DNA of 12,997 nt, from assembly GCA_947468255.1 (NCBI GenBank), contig CANIMM010000054.1:1-12997 (forward strand), given 5' to 3'. The notes beneath the pieces were generated by a model. It was not told the origin of the DNA. It saw nothing but the letters and a program-made list of their open reading frames with translations, and ran no database searches. Both the position numbers and the translations under genes were made by a program. Shown piece after piece: positions 5,954 to 12,997 of this stretch (within the stretch, counting starts at the first letter, position 1; every line of letters starts with the position of its first letter). The stretch comes from Chitinophagaceae bacterium (GTDB lineage: Bacteria > Bacteroidota > Bacteroidia > Chitinophagales > Chitinophagaceae).

Positions 5954-6673
5954 TAAATTATATAAACCTCTTATAACTACACTAGCAGTAATGCATCCAA
6001 AAATGGCCGGCATGTATGATACGGTGCCAATCAAGGATTTTTTCGGAAATGCTTTTTCAGTTACGATTACCCTACCCTTATCGATTTTTTCAGGAGAAAA
6101 AACAACTTCCACCCCCGTATGAATCCCCATTTCATGCAAATACTTCCGAACATACCTAGCCAATGTGCACTGGTAGCTTTTGGAGATATCCGCCACTTGT
6201 ATTTGCGAGGGATCCATTTTACCCCCTGCCCCCAGTGAGCTTACAATTGGCACACCATGATCAATACAAGTTTTAATGAACCACACTTTGGGTGTAAGGG
6301 TATCGATGCAATCCACCGCGTAGTCGAACCCTCCATTTTGCACGATCTCCACTGTTCTTTGCTCCTGCACAAACTCATTTAGCACCGTTAATTCAATTGC
6401 AGGGTTAATATCAAGGATCCGCTCAGCCATTACAGCAGCCTTGGATTGCTGGGCGGTACTATGCAGTGCTGCAATCTGCCGGTTGCAATTACTCAGGTCA
6501 ACCACATCCCCATCAACAATGGTCATTTTTCCAATACCTGCTCTTGCAATCATCTCTGCGCAAATCCCTCCTACACCGCCAAGCCCAATTACCAGTACAT
6601 TTTTATTCATGAGTTGATCTGTCTTCTCATCCCCCAACATCAATTGAGTCCTGCTCATCCAATAAGGTATCAT
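5945..6673 (-). CDS. tcdA: tRNA threonylcarbamoyladenosine dehydratase
   Basis: The 242-residue protein belongs to the ThiF/MoeB/E1-like family and matches TcdA (YgdL/CsdL). TcdA uses ATP to cyclise the t6A modification at position 37 of ANN-decoding tRNAs into ct6A in the cytoplasm. The N-terminus (YWMSRTQLMLGDEK) is the typical start of the family and supports the ATG at 6673. The nucleotide-binding glycine motif GLGGVGG is at 30-36, the acidic residues follow in VDGDVVD (53-59) and N-C-N-R-Q (62-66) carries the conserved Arg. DCIDTLTPK and SSLGAGGKMDP are further TcdA-type blocks. No signal peptide is present. It stands alone, transcribed opposite to its neighbours. Homologous E1-like enzymes in thiamin or molybdopterin synthesis lack the N-terminal and SLGAGGK blocks in this form, so I favour TcdA. 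Confidence 0.93.
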   Translation of the reverse strand: MIPYWMSRTQLMLGDEKTDQLMNKNVLVIGLGGVGGICAEMIARAGIGKMTIVDGDVVDLSNCNRQIAALHSTAQQSKAAVMAERILDINPAIELTVLNEFVQEQRTVEIVQNGGFDYAVDCIDTLTPKVWFIKTCIDHGVPIVSSLGAGGKMDPSQIQVADISKSYQCTLARYVRKYLHEMGIHTGVEVVFSPEKIDKGRVIVTEKAFPKKSLIGTVSYMPAIFGCITASVVIRGLYNLKH

Positions 6674-6842
6674 AATAAAAATTTGAAAATTTAGTAATGC
6701 GTAATTCGGTTTCCACTAAATGATTGCAACTGCCATTTTATTGCCTAGCAAATGAATATTTAAGGACTTATGTTGCCCAAAACAATAAATTATACCAGAA
6801 TACTTCGAATTAGTGTATAAATTGAGCTACAAAAATCAACTT

Positions 6843-7853
6843 ATGGCCAATCAATTCAAAATAATTGTTTTTTCACTCTTTCTGCTGGCCACAATGGAGG
6901 GTTTGCAGGCTCAAAGTATTGAAATACTTAATTCAGGTACCAAAACCTCCATTCGGGGATTAAGTGTAGTCAATGACAGGGTAATATGGGTAAGCGGCAG
7001 TAATGGCATGGTAGGTAAGTCCTTGGATAGTGGTAAAACATTTGTCTGGAATCTGGTGAAGGGTTTTGAAAAAACAGATTTTCGGGATATTGAAGCCTTT
7101 AATGATACGGTAGCTATCATTATGGGCATCTCTTCTCCAGCCTACCTTCTAAGGACCAAAGATGGAGGAAACAACTGGAAGATCGTGTATGAAAACAATT
7201 CATCCGGTATGTTTTTGGATGCCATGGCGTTTTTGAATGAAAAGAATGGAATTGTACTAGGTGACCCAATCGATGGTAAATTTTTCATAGCCCGAACTTT
7301 TGATGGAGGTGTCAGCTGGAAAAATACTCCCGCGCACCATTTACCCAAAGCCGACAGTGGGGAAGCCTGTTTTGCTAGCAGTGGAACCAATATTAGAAAA
7401 CTGAACCAGCAAGCGGCTATTTTTGTAAGTGGCGGCTTTAGCAGTCACTTATTTATAAAGGACAAAAAAATCCTACTTCCCATTGTCCAGGGTAAACAAA
7501 CTACTGGTGCTAATTCGGTCGCAGTAAAAAATAGTAAAATATTAATGGTAGTTGGGGGAGATTTTACCACCCAAGACTCCATTACCAATAACTGCTGCTT
7601 CACCCTTAATGGGGGTAAGGACTGGTTTTCCCCAAAAACGCCGCCACATGGATATCGAAGCTGTATTGAATGGCTTAATAAAAAAAACTGGGTAAGTTGT
7701 GGCTTAAATGGGGTAGATCTAAGTAAAGATGAAGGAAATACCTGGGAATGGATTAGCAAAGAAAGTTTTCATGTATGCCAAAAAGCAAAAAATGGAAAGG
7801 CAGTGTTTTTTGCAGGTGGTGGGGGAAGAATTGGAAAACTAGGTAGTTATTAA
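6843..7853 (+). CDS. Secreted Asp-box / YCF48-like beta-propeller protein
   Basis: A GTG at 6813 would extend the frame by 10 residues, but the ATG at 6843 (336 residues) gives a clean Sec signal peptide: MANQFK, then a hydrophobic run, then LQAQ before Ser25. I chose the ATG for that reason. Five Asp-box-like motifs (x-x-D-x-G-x-x-W/F) recur: SLDSGKTF at 60, TKDGGNNW at 105, TFDGGVSW at 152, TLNGGKDW at 244, SKDEGNTW at 294. Each would cap a propeller blade, and phrases such as WVSGSNGMVGKS are typical of YCF48/BNR-repeat proteins. In Bacteroidota such proteins are often auto-annotated as oxidoreductases, but no cofactor site is visible. The precise role is unknown. The gene is divergent from tcdA with 169 nt between starts, and I found no clear promoter there. 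Confidence 0.85.
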   Translation: MANQFKIIVFSLFLLATMEGLQAQSIEILNSGTKTSIRGLSVVNDRVIWVSGSNGMVGKSLDSGKTFVWNLVKGFEKTDFRDIEAFNDTVAIIMGISSPAYLLRTKDGGNNWKIVYENNSSGMFLDAMAFLNEKNGIVLGDPIDGKFFIARTFDGGVSWKNTPAHHLPKADSGEACFASSGTNIRKLNQQAAIFVSGGFSSHLFIKDKKILLPIVQGKQTTGANSVAVKNSKILMVVGGDFTTQDSITNNCCFTLNGGKDWFSPKTPPHGYRSCIEWLNKKNWVSCGLNGVDLSKDEGNTWEWISKESFHVCQKAKNGKAVFFAGGGGRIGKLGSY

Positions 7854-7995
7854 CTAGTCTAAACAACTGCAATATCAACCCCTTTTTTCAAAATGTCCAA
7901 ACCGGGCAAAATCCATAACAATATTTTAAAACTACAATAGATCTACTACCCTTTACATATTTAGTATTACTTTAATATATTGTCCAATATTATCT

Positions 7996-8017
7996 ACAAT
8001 ACCGTATCATGTATTGT
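7996..8017. repeat. Perfect inverted repeat, possible regulator site
   Basis: The arms ACAATAC (7996-8002) and GTATTGT (8011-8017) are exact reverse complements separated by 8 nt, the layout of a dimeric regulator's operator. Its centre lies about 74 nt before the start predicted from the sigma-54-like promoter. A smaller dyad, ATATTG-TC-CAATAT at 7977-7990, lies 23 nt further upstream, centre to centre. The two are built from ATTG/CAAT words in opposite order, so they need not bind the same protein. Confidence 0.4.
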
Positions 8018-8053
8018 TTGAATGAAACGACTGAATTTGGATATACAACGTCT

Positions 8054-8070
8054 TTGGCATGATTTTAGCA
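8054..8070 (+). promoter_or_regulatory. Sigma-54-like promoter, overlapping a housekeeping-type promoter
   Basis: The sequence ttggcatgattttagca matches the -24/-12 consensus YTGGCACGNNNNTTGCW except at two positions. The invariant GG (8056-8057) and GC (8068-8069) are correctly 12 nt apart. The predicted start is near 8081, 89 nt before the ATG at 8170. A competing reading is a housekeeping promoter: TTTG at 8053-8056, a 22 nt spacer, and an exact TAnnTTTG box (TAACTTTG, 8079-8086). Both could be used. The sequence alone cannot decide. Confidence 0.45.
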
Positions 8071-8169
8071 AATAACTATAACTTTGATATATAAATTTGT
8101 AAAGTACAATCAGTTATACAATTCTTTACATTTAGAAATTTAAACCAATCATTTTATAAAAAAAACATT

Positions 8170-9162
8170 ATGGCATTTGAAAATTTCCCTTCCGCAGAAG
8201 ACCACCCTCCTGTATACCCACAGCCCGAAAAAAAAGATAGGCGTAATATTATTACGATTATACTTGTAATTGCCTTACTAGGTACCTGGGGTTATATTAT
8301 ATGGGAAAAAGGGCAAACAAAAGAGATCTTATTGCAAAAAGATACTCAATACGCTGTAGTAGTTACTGAAAAAGACACACTTCAAAGTTTACTCGATGAT
8401 GCTACAATGCGCTTTGACCTTTTGAAAACTACCAATGCGAAAAAAGACAGTATTATCACTACAAAGGATAGGGAAATTGCACAGAAGAAAGAACGTATTC
8501 AAAGTTTACTTTCCAACGCAAATGCTACCAAGGCTGAACTAAGGGAGGCTAAGCAACTGATCGCATCCCTTAATACAGATATCCAAGGCTACAAAGAACA
8601 GGTTGAGATCCTTAAAGGCCAAAACATCCAGTTAACCAAAGAAAAACAAGCGGTAACCCAGGAAAAAGTAGTAGTGGAAAAAAATCTTGAATCAGCCAAA
8701 ACCGTCATCAAAGAAAAAGAAGATTTGATCAATGTAGGATCTACCCTTCATGCTTCCAATTTTAATATTTTGGGGGTAAATGAAAGGAAAAATGGGAAAG
8801 AAAAACAAACCACTACTGCAAAAAAAGTAGATAAGCTTCGAATCACTTTTGATTTGGATGAAAACCGAATCAGTACTTCTGGACCGAAGGAGCTTTATAT
8901 TTCTATCGCAGCACCTGATGGAAATCCAATAGTTGTAGAAGCACTTGGATCAGGAAAATTTACCACCCGTGATGGAGCTGAAAAACTTTTCACCCATAAA
9001 ATTGAGATCAATTACGCACAGGGGCAACGCCAAACAGTAAGTTTTGACTGGAAGCAGAATTCAAATTTTGCCACCGGAAACTACAAAATCGAAGTTTACC
9101 AAAATGGATTTAAAATTGGTGAAGGAGTTTGTGTTTTTAAGAAAGGTGGATTATTCGGATAA
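8170..9162 (+). CDS. Single-pass membrane protein with long coiled coil
   Basis: The 330-residue product has a short polar, proline-rich N-terminus (1-24), one transmembrane helix (about 26-45, flanked by KKDRR on the inside), then about 140 residues rich in Lys, Glu, Gln and Leu (50-190) that look like a continuous coiled coil. A linker with many Lys and Thr follows (205-222). A beta-rich C-terminal domain comes last (223-326, KLRITFDLDENRI to GVCVFKK). The topology is likely N-in with the coil and C-domain in the periplasm. I do not recognise a named family. The design suggests a spacer or scaffold reaching from the inner membrane toward the wall or outer membrane. It stands alone behind a possible sigma-54-type promoter and is closed by a strong hairpin terminator. 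Confidence 0.8.
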   Translation: MAFENFPSAEDHPPVYPQPEKKDRRNIITIILVIALLGTWGYIIWEKGQTKEILLQKDTQYAVVVTEKDTLQSLLDDATMRFDLLKTTNAKKDSIITTKDREIAQKKERIQSLLSNANATKAELREAKQLIASLNTDIQGYKEQVEILKGQNIQLTKEKQAVTQEKVVVEKNLESAKTVIKEKEDLINVGSTLHASNFNILGVNERKNGKEKQTTTAKKVDKLRITFDLDENRISTSGPKELYISIAAPDGNPIVVEALGSGKFTTRDGAEKLFTHKIEINYAQGQRQTVSFDWKQNSNFATGNYKIEVYQNGFKIGEGVCVFKKGGLFG

Positions 9163-9184
9163 ATTAACTCAACCTATTTAACTT

Positions 9185-9218
9185 AAAAAAGCGTTCCAGC
9201 TATCTGGAACGCTTTTTT
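9185..9218. terminator. Strong intrinsic terminator, probably bidirectional
   Basis: The arms gcgttccag (9191-9199) and ctggaacgc (9204-9212) are perfect complements around a ctat loop. Six A precede the stem (9185-9190) and six T follow it (9213-9218), so the element works as a classic terminator when read in either direction. It sits between convergent genes, 22 nt after the coiled-coil gene and about 105 nt past the end of sdhB, and probably ends both transcripts. Confidence 0.9.
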
Positions 9219-9323
9219 ATTGATTTTATAATTTTAGTAACTATGAAGATTTTTCAATCTGATTGGTTACAAACTTAAACTCTTCCATTCAGTAGGTTTT
9301 TTAACCTGTCATTTAGCTAACGA

Positions 9324-10088
9324 TTACGACTCTGTGTTTATACCGGCATGCAGGTATTCTTTATTCATGCGGGCAATATTGGCCACAGAAATGCCTTTTG
9401 GACATTCAGCTTCACAAGCATAGGTATTGGTGCAATTGCCAAAATTTTCCTTATCCATTTGGGCTACCATATTTAACACCCTCGACTCACGTTCGGGTGC
9501 ACCTTGAGGTAATAAAGCCAGTTGAGAAACCTTTGCACTCACAAATAACATAGCACTAATGTTGACGCAGGTTGCCACACATGCACCACAACCGATACAA
9601 GAAGCAGCCATAAATGCATCATCCGCATCTTTTTTATCAATTGGTAAACAGTTGGCATCCACTGCATTACCAGTATTTACGGAAATAAAACCGCCGGCTT
9701 GGATTACTCTATCAAAGGCGCTTCTATCCACCATCAGATCTTTTACCACAGGAAAAGCTTTGCTGCGCCAAGGCTCCACTACAATGGTATCGCCATCCTT
9801 AAACGCACGCATGTGAAGCTGGCAGGTGGTGTTATTGGTCCAAGGCCCATGCGCCCTCCCATTGATGTGCATACTACACATTCCACAAATACCTTCTCGG
9901 CAATCATGGTCAAATGCAATTGGTTCATCCCCCGCTACTATCAGCTGCTCGTTTAACACATCAAACATCTCCAGAAAGGACATTTCAGAGGAAATGTCTT
10001 TTACCTGATAGGTTTCCAAAGAACCCGCTGCCTGGTTGTTTTTTTGACGCCAAACTTTTAACGTCAAATTCATATTGTAATGTTCCAT
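9324..10088 (-). CDS. sdhB: Succinate dehydrogenase / fumarate reductase iron-sulfur subunit
   Basis: The 254-residue protein carries all three iron-sulfur sites of the family. The [2Fe-2S] site uses Cys63, Cys68, Cys71 and Cys89 (C-R-E-G-I-C-G-M-C, then T-T-C). The [4Fe-4S] site uses Cys164, Cys167, Cys170 and Cys229 (the last in C-P-K-G). The [3Fe-4S] site uses Cys174, Cys219 and Cys225. The spacings match E. coli SdhB. It passes electrons from the flavin of SdhA to quinone at the membrane subunit. Two starts are possible, the ATG at 10088 and another five codons later (MNLTLKV). The first is kept, though the second begins closer to the usual start of the fold. It is the last gene of the operon, 37 nt after sdhA, and is followed by the shared terminator. 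Confidence 0.96.
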   Translation of the reverse strand: MEHYNMNLTLKVWRQKNNQAAGSLETYQVKDISSEMSFLEMFDVLNEQLIVAGDEPIAFDHDCREGICGMCSMHINGRAHGPWTNNTTCQLHMRAFKDGDTIVVEPWRSKAFPVVKDLMVDRSAFDRVIQAGGFISVNTGNAVDANCLPIDKKDADDAFMAASCIGCGACVATCVNISAMLFVSAKVSQLALLPQGAPERESRVLNMVAQMDKENFGNCTNTYACEAECPKGISVANIARMNKEYLHAGINTES

Positions 10089-10125
10089 TATCGAATGGTT
10101 AAGTTGTTGAATAGTTATATGATCC

Positions 10126-12102
10126 TTATTTGTAACTTCTTTGGCTTGGCTTTACAATTTCAAAATTGAGTTCTTCTTTGTTTAATTTCCAATCACTTTC
10201 CCCCATGTATTCCCATGCAGAAACGAAACTGAAATTTTCATCATCGCGTTTGGCTTCGCCATCTTCGGTCTGAGATTCTTCCCTAAAATGTCCCCCACAA
10301 CTTTCGTTACGCACCAGCGCATCTTTACACATCAACTCGCCGAGTTCAATAAAATCAGCTACCCTACCTGCCTTATCCAATTCAGGATTCATGCTATTAA
10401 TTTCACCTGGAATCCTAACATCGGACCAGAATTCTTTTTTCAAGGCTTGAATATCGGCAATGGCTTCAGTGAGTCCTTTTTCGTTGCGAGCCATACCACA
10501 TTTATCCCACATGATCAACCCAAGGCGTTTATGGAAACTTTCCACCGTTTGCTTTCCTTTGATATTCATTAGGGTATTGATACGATCACTTACCGCCTTC
10601 TGTGTTTCAGCAAAAGCTGGATGATCAGTAGAAATACTAGCGGTACGAATTTCATCAGCTAGATAATTCCCCAAGGTATAGGGGATTACAAAATAGCCAT
10701 CTGCCAAACCCTGCATTAATGCAGAAGCACCGAGGCGATTGGCCCCATGGTCGCTGAAATTAGCTTCTCCTAATGCATATAATCCTTTAACGGTTGTTTG
10801 CAATTCATAATCCACCCATAAACCACCCATCACATAATGCACTGCAGGGTATATTCGCATAGGCATATCGTATGGATTTTCGCCAGTGATTTTTTCGTAC
10901 ATGGCAAATAGATTACCATATTTTTCTTTTACCACATCCTTGCCAAGTTGAATCAAAGTAGCTTCACTAGCAGTATGATCCCCCATTTTACCAGCTTCAA
11001 TTTTACCATACCGAACGATTGCATCCGCAAAATCTAGGTACACCGCTAATTTAGTGGTCCCTACTCCATATCCCTCATCACAACGCTCTTTAGCGGCCCT
11101 GGATGCAACATCACGGGGTACTAGGTTTCCAAAAGCAGGATACCTTCTTTCGAGGTAATAATCCCTCTCTTCTTCGGGTATATCAACCGCCTTACGGTTA
11201 TCTTCTTTTTTCTTGGGCACCCAAATACGACCATCATTGCGTAAACTTTCACTCATTAAAGTGAGTTTACTTTGATAATCGCCTGATACAGGGATACAAG
11301 TAGGATGAATTTGTGTAAAGCAAGGATTACCAAAAAAAGCACCTTTTTTATGCGCTTTCCAAGCAGCAGTTACGTTACTTCCCATTGCATTGGTACTCAA
11401 ATAAAATACATTACCATATCCGCCAGTACATAACAGTACCGCATGTCCGAAATGTTTTTCCAGTTCTCCAGTCACCAAATTACGGGCAATGATTCCTCTA
11501 GCTTTATCTTCAATCATCACCACATCGAGCATTTCGTGACGAGCATACATGGTTACATTACCCAAGGCGATTTGCCTTTCCAATGCACTATAAGCTCCCA
11601 ACAATAACTGTTGACCCGTTTGACCTGCTGCATAAAAGGTACGCTGAACCTGTGTTCCACCAAAACTACGGTTGCTCAACAAGCCACCATATTCCCTAGC
11701 AAAAGGAACTCCCTGCGCCACACAATGATCAATGATGGATGTACTTACCTCTGCCAAACGATGCACATTGGCTTCCCTAGCCCTATAATCGCCCCCTTTT
11801 ACTGTATCATAAAAAAGTCGAAAAACGGAATCCCCATCATTTTGATAATTTTTAGCAGCATTGATACCACCTTGGGCAGCAATACTATGTGCCCTGCGTG
11901 GACTATCCTGAAAACAAAATGCTTTTACCTTATATCCCATTTCACCCAAAGAAGCTGCAGCAGAGGCACCAGCTAGACCGGTCCCCACTACTATTACTTC
12001 CAGCTTTCGCTTGTTAGCGGGGTTCACCAGTTTCACATGCCCTTTATAATCATTCCACTTTTCATTCATTTCGCCATTGGGAATTTTCGAATCGAAAGCC
12101 AT
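10126..12102 (-). CDS. sdhA: Succinate dehydrogenase / fumarate reductase flavoprotein subunit
   Basis: The 658-residue protein binds FAD and oxidises succinate to fumarate on the cytoplasmic side of the membrane. The dinucleotide motif is GTGLAGASAA (40-49). His72 in R-A-H-S-I-A-A-Q-G-G-I is the expected covalent FAD attachment site. Expected active-site residues are His266 (HPT), Arg330 (VPRDVASR), His422 (VHYVMGG) and Arg456 (GANRLGAS). The insert after HPT (CIPVSGDYQSKLTLMSESLRN) and the length are those of the Bacillus/Bacteroidota-type enzyme rather than the E. coli type. It lies 37 nt before sdhB and 115 nt after sdhC. The longer gap holds AT-rich sequence (including ttaattaa at 12124-12131) but no clear terminator or promoter, so one operon is the simplest reading. 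Fumarate reductase activity is possible in the same family. Confidence 0.96.
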   Translation of the reverse strand: MAFDSKIPNGEMNEKWNDYKGHVKLVNPANKRKLEVIVVGTGLAGASAAASLGEMGYKVKAFCFQDSPRRAHSIAAQGGINAAKNYQNDGDSVFRLFYDTVKGGDYRAREANVHRLAEVSTSIIDHCVAQGVPFAREYGGLLSNRSFGGTQVQRTFYAAGQTGQQLLLGAYSALERQIALGNVTMYARHEMLDVVMIEDKARGIIARNLVTGELEKHFGHAVLLCTGGYGNVFYLSTNAMGSNVTAAWKAHKKGAFFGNPCFTQIHPTCIPVSGDYQSKLTLMSESLRNDGRIWVPKKKEDNRKAVDIPEEERDYYLERRYPAFGNLVPRDVASRAAKERCDEGYGVGTTKLAVYLDFADAIVRYGKIEAGKMGDHTASEATLIQLGKDVVKEKYGNLFAMYEKITGENPYDMPMRIYPAVHYVMGGLWVDYELQTTVKGLYALGEANFSDHGANRLGASALMQGLADGYFVIPYTLGNYLADEIRTASISTDHPAFAETQKAVSDRINTLMNIKGKQTVESFHKRLGLIMWDKCGMARNEKGLTEAIADIQALKKEFWSDVRIPGEINSMNPELDKAGRVADFIELGELMCKDALVRNESCGGHFREESQTEDGEAKRDDENFSFVSAWEYMGESDWKLNKEELNFEIVKPSQRSYK

Positions 12103-12217
12103 AGTAGGGGTAATTAGTTGATTAATTAATTGGTTAAAATATGATAGTGCTGAATGTAGGTCTACTTTTTAGTTGTAATCCAATAAACTACAAAACAGCG
12201 GATGGTATTTTTTTTTA

Positions 12218-12931
12218 TTATTTGATGCAATTCAAATAAATAGCTATCGGCATCATTGCAAACAGCAAGCAAATAATGATTGAATAACCCACCCCTATTG
12301 ACTTGATCAAGGGCGTATATTTTTTATGATTTAATCCAAATGTTTGAAAAGCACTTTGGAAACCGTGCAATAAATGCCAGCACAAAGAAGTTACACCCAG
12401 CACATAAACCACCACCACCAATAGATTATTTTGAAAAACCAATAGCATTTCCTTAAATAAATTATGCACTTGCTGGTTGTTGTAATCCGCCAGTGTGGTT
12501 TCTTCCAGCGCTCGCACATTGGCGATACCTCCAAATCTTGATGGAGTCCAGAAATGATATAAATGCAAGATTAAAAAGATTAAGATCAAGGTACCCAGCA
12601 AGCCCATGCTTCTGCTATACCATTTACTGTTTTCGTTCAAGTTGGTTACAATGTACTTAACCGGGCGGGCATCCCTGTTTTGTTTCCATAACAACAAACC
12701 CTGAACAATATGAATCAAAAGAAACACAAAAAGTCCGATTTCAGCAGTGCGAATAATCAAATTTGACCCCATAAAATGCCCCCAATGATTGAAGGTTTGC
12801 CCTCCATCATTAAAAAAAATCATGGCATTGATAGCGCAGTGAACAATCAAAAAACTGATTAAAAAGAACCCGGTAAGGCCCATGGTAATTTTTTTTCCAA
12901 TCGAAGAAGCGAAGAATTGTTTCGATGTCAT
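12218..12931 (-). CDS. sdhC: Succinate dehydrogenase cytochrome b subunit (b558 type)
   Basis: The 237-residue protein has five predicted membrane helices (about 16-38, 58-82, 107-128, 163-184, 205-232), the layout of the single-subunit, two-haem anchor found in Bacillus and Bacteroidota. Likely haem ligands are His31 (IVHCAIN), His74 (LLIHIVQG), His123 or His126 (LHLYHFW), and His186 or His189 (WHLLHGFQ). It anchors SdhA and SdhB and moves electrons to menaquinone. The order sdhC-sdhA-sdhB fits the operon type. The N-terminus TSKQFFASSIGKKITMGLTG is typical and supports the ATG at 12931. A -7-like box lies 28 nt upstream of the ATG. Confidence 0.95.
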   Translation of the reverse strand: MTSKQFFASSIGKKITMGLTGFFLISFLIVHCAINAMIFFNDGGQTFNHWGHFMGSNLIIRTAEIGLFVFLLIHIVQGLLLWKQNRDARPVKYIVTNLNENSKWYSRSMGLLGTLILIFLILHLYHFWTPSRFGGIANVRALEETTLADYNNQQVHNLFKEMLLVFQNNLLVVVVYVLGVTSLCWHLLHGFQSAFQTFGLNHKKYTPLIKSIGVGYSIIICLLFAMMPIAIYLNCIK

Positions 12932-12958
12932 ATAAACTTAGTTAATTTTTTCAGGTCA

Positions 12959-12966
12959 CAAAAATA
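12959..12966 (-). promoter_or_regulatory. -7 box of the likely sdhCAB promoter
   Basis: On the minus strand this reads TATTTTTG, an exact match to the Bacteroidota TAnnTTTG consensus. It predicts a start about 20 nt before the sdhC ATG. No TTG is found at the proper upstream distance within the window. The nearest is 13 nt away, which is too close. The -33 part is therefore unsupported. Confidence 0.4.
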
Positions 12967-12997
12967 CGTAAGGAATACTCAAAAAACTTTTTAATTG

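Larger units (their letters stand above)
7854..8169. other. 316 nt intergenic region with promoter signals and dyads, no gene
   Basis: No credible coding frame lies here. The first part (7854-7970) is AT-rich with a short T run (7881-7886) but no stem strong enough to call a terminator. The second part carries two inverted repeats (7977-7990 and 7996-8017), a sigma-54-like element (8054-8070) and two exact TAnnTTTG boxes (TAACTTTG at 8079-8086, TAAATTTG at 8092-8099). This makes it the most regulatory-looking gap in the window. It would give the downstream coiled-coil gene a leader of about 80-90 nt. Confidence 0.6.

Noticed and set aside
6813..6842. GTG start of the Asp-box propeller gene
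   Set aside because: It would put ten polar or aromatic residues in front of a complete Sec signal peptide. The ATG at 6843 fits better.
9294..9307. AGGTT-TTTT-AACCT hairpin downstream of sdhB
   Set aside because: It is a five-pair stem without a T tract in the sdhB direction. The much stronger hairpin at 9191-9212 explains termination.
10288..10572. Plus-strand reading frame opposite sdhA, with similar ones at 9559-10102 and 11611-11976
   Set aside because: These are antisense shadows of strongly conserved sdh genes, with no signal peptide, domain or leader of their own.

Overview
The window looks like chromosomal DNA of a Bacteroidota bacterium, probably close to Chitinophagaceae. This rests on several traits: A-rich leaders without clear Shine-Dalgarno sequences, TAnnTTTG-type -7 boxes, many lipoproteins with a Cys-Lys-Lys or Cys-Asn-Lys start after the lipobox, and a compact sdhC-sdhA-sdhB operon with a five-helix cytochrome b subunit. 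The genus is an inference. I see no tRNA, rRNA, CRISPR array, transposase, integrase or phage gene.

Layout: (1) 2-286 (+) is the C-terminal end of a metallophosphoesterase, followed by a hairpin terminator. (2) 560-5724 (+) is a block of six exported proteins: a PEBP/YbhB-like lipoprotein, a two-part membrane protein ending in a YHYH domain, an unrecognised lipoprotein, a second stand-alone YHYH lipoprotein, a MORN-like repeat lipoprotein and an SCO1/SenC-type lipoprotein. The last three genes are packed tightly (1 nt gap, then a 23 nt overlap). (3) 5945-6673 (-) is tcdA, the tRNA t6A-cyclising enzyme. (4) 6843-7853 (+) is a secreted Asp-box/YCF48-like beta-propeller protein. (5) 8170-9162 (+) is a one-helix membrane protein with a long coiled coil, behind a 316 nt intergenic region carrying a sigma-54-like promoter and two dyads. 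(6) 9324-12931 (-) is the succinate dehydrogenase operon sdhC-sdhA-sdhB. It is separated from the preceding gene by a strong hairpin terminator with A and T tracts on both sides.

The part most likely to be poorly described is block 2. All six products are predicted to leave the cytoplasm. Two carry the paired Y-H-Y-H motifs and several histidines that look like metal ligands. One starts, after predicted signal cleavage, with a histidine (HPGGHY). The block ends with an SCO protein carrying the CxxxC plus His copper/redox site. A reasonable but unproven reading is an envelope metal (perhaps copper) or redox handling module. Conserved gene order in other genomes would be the main test. The remaining genes are ordinary housekeeping (sdh, tcdA) or common Bacteroidota envelope proteins.
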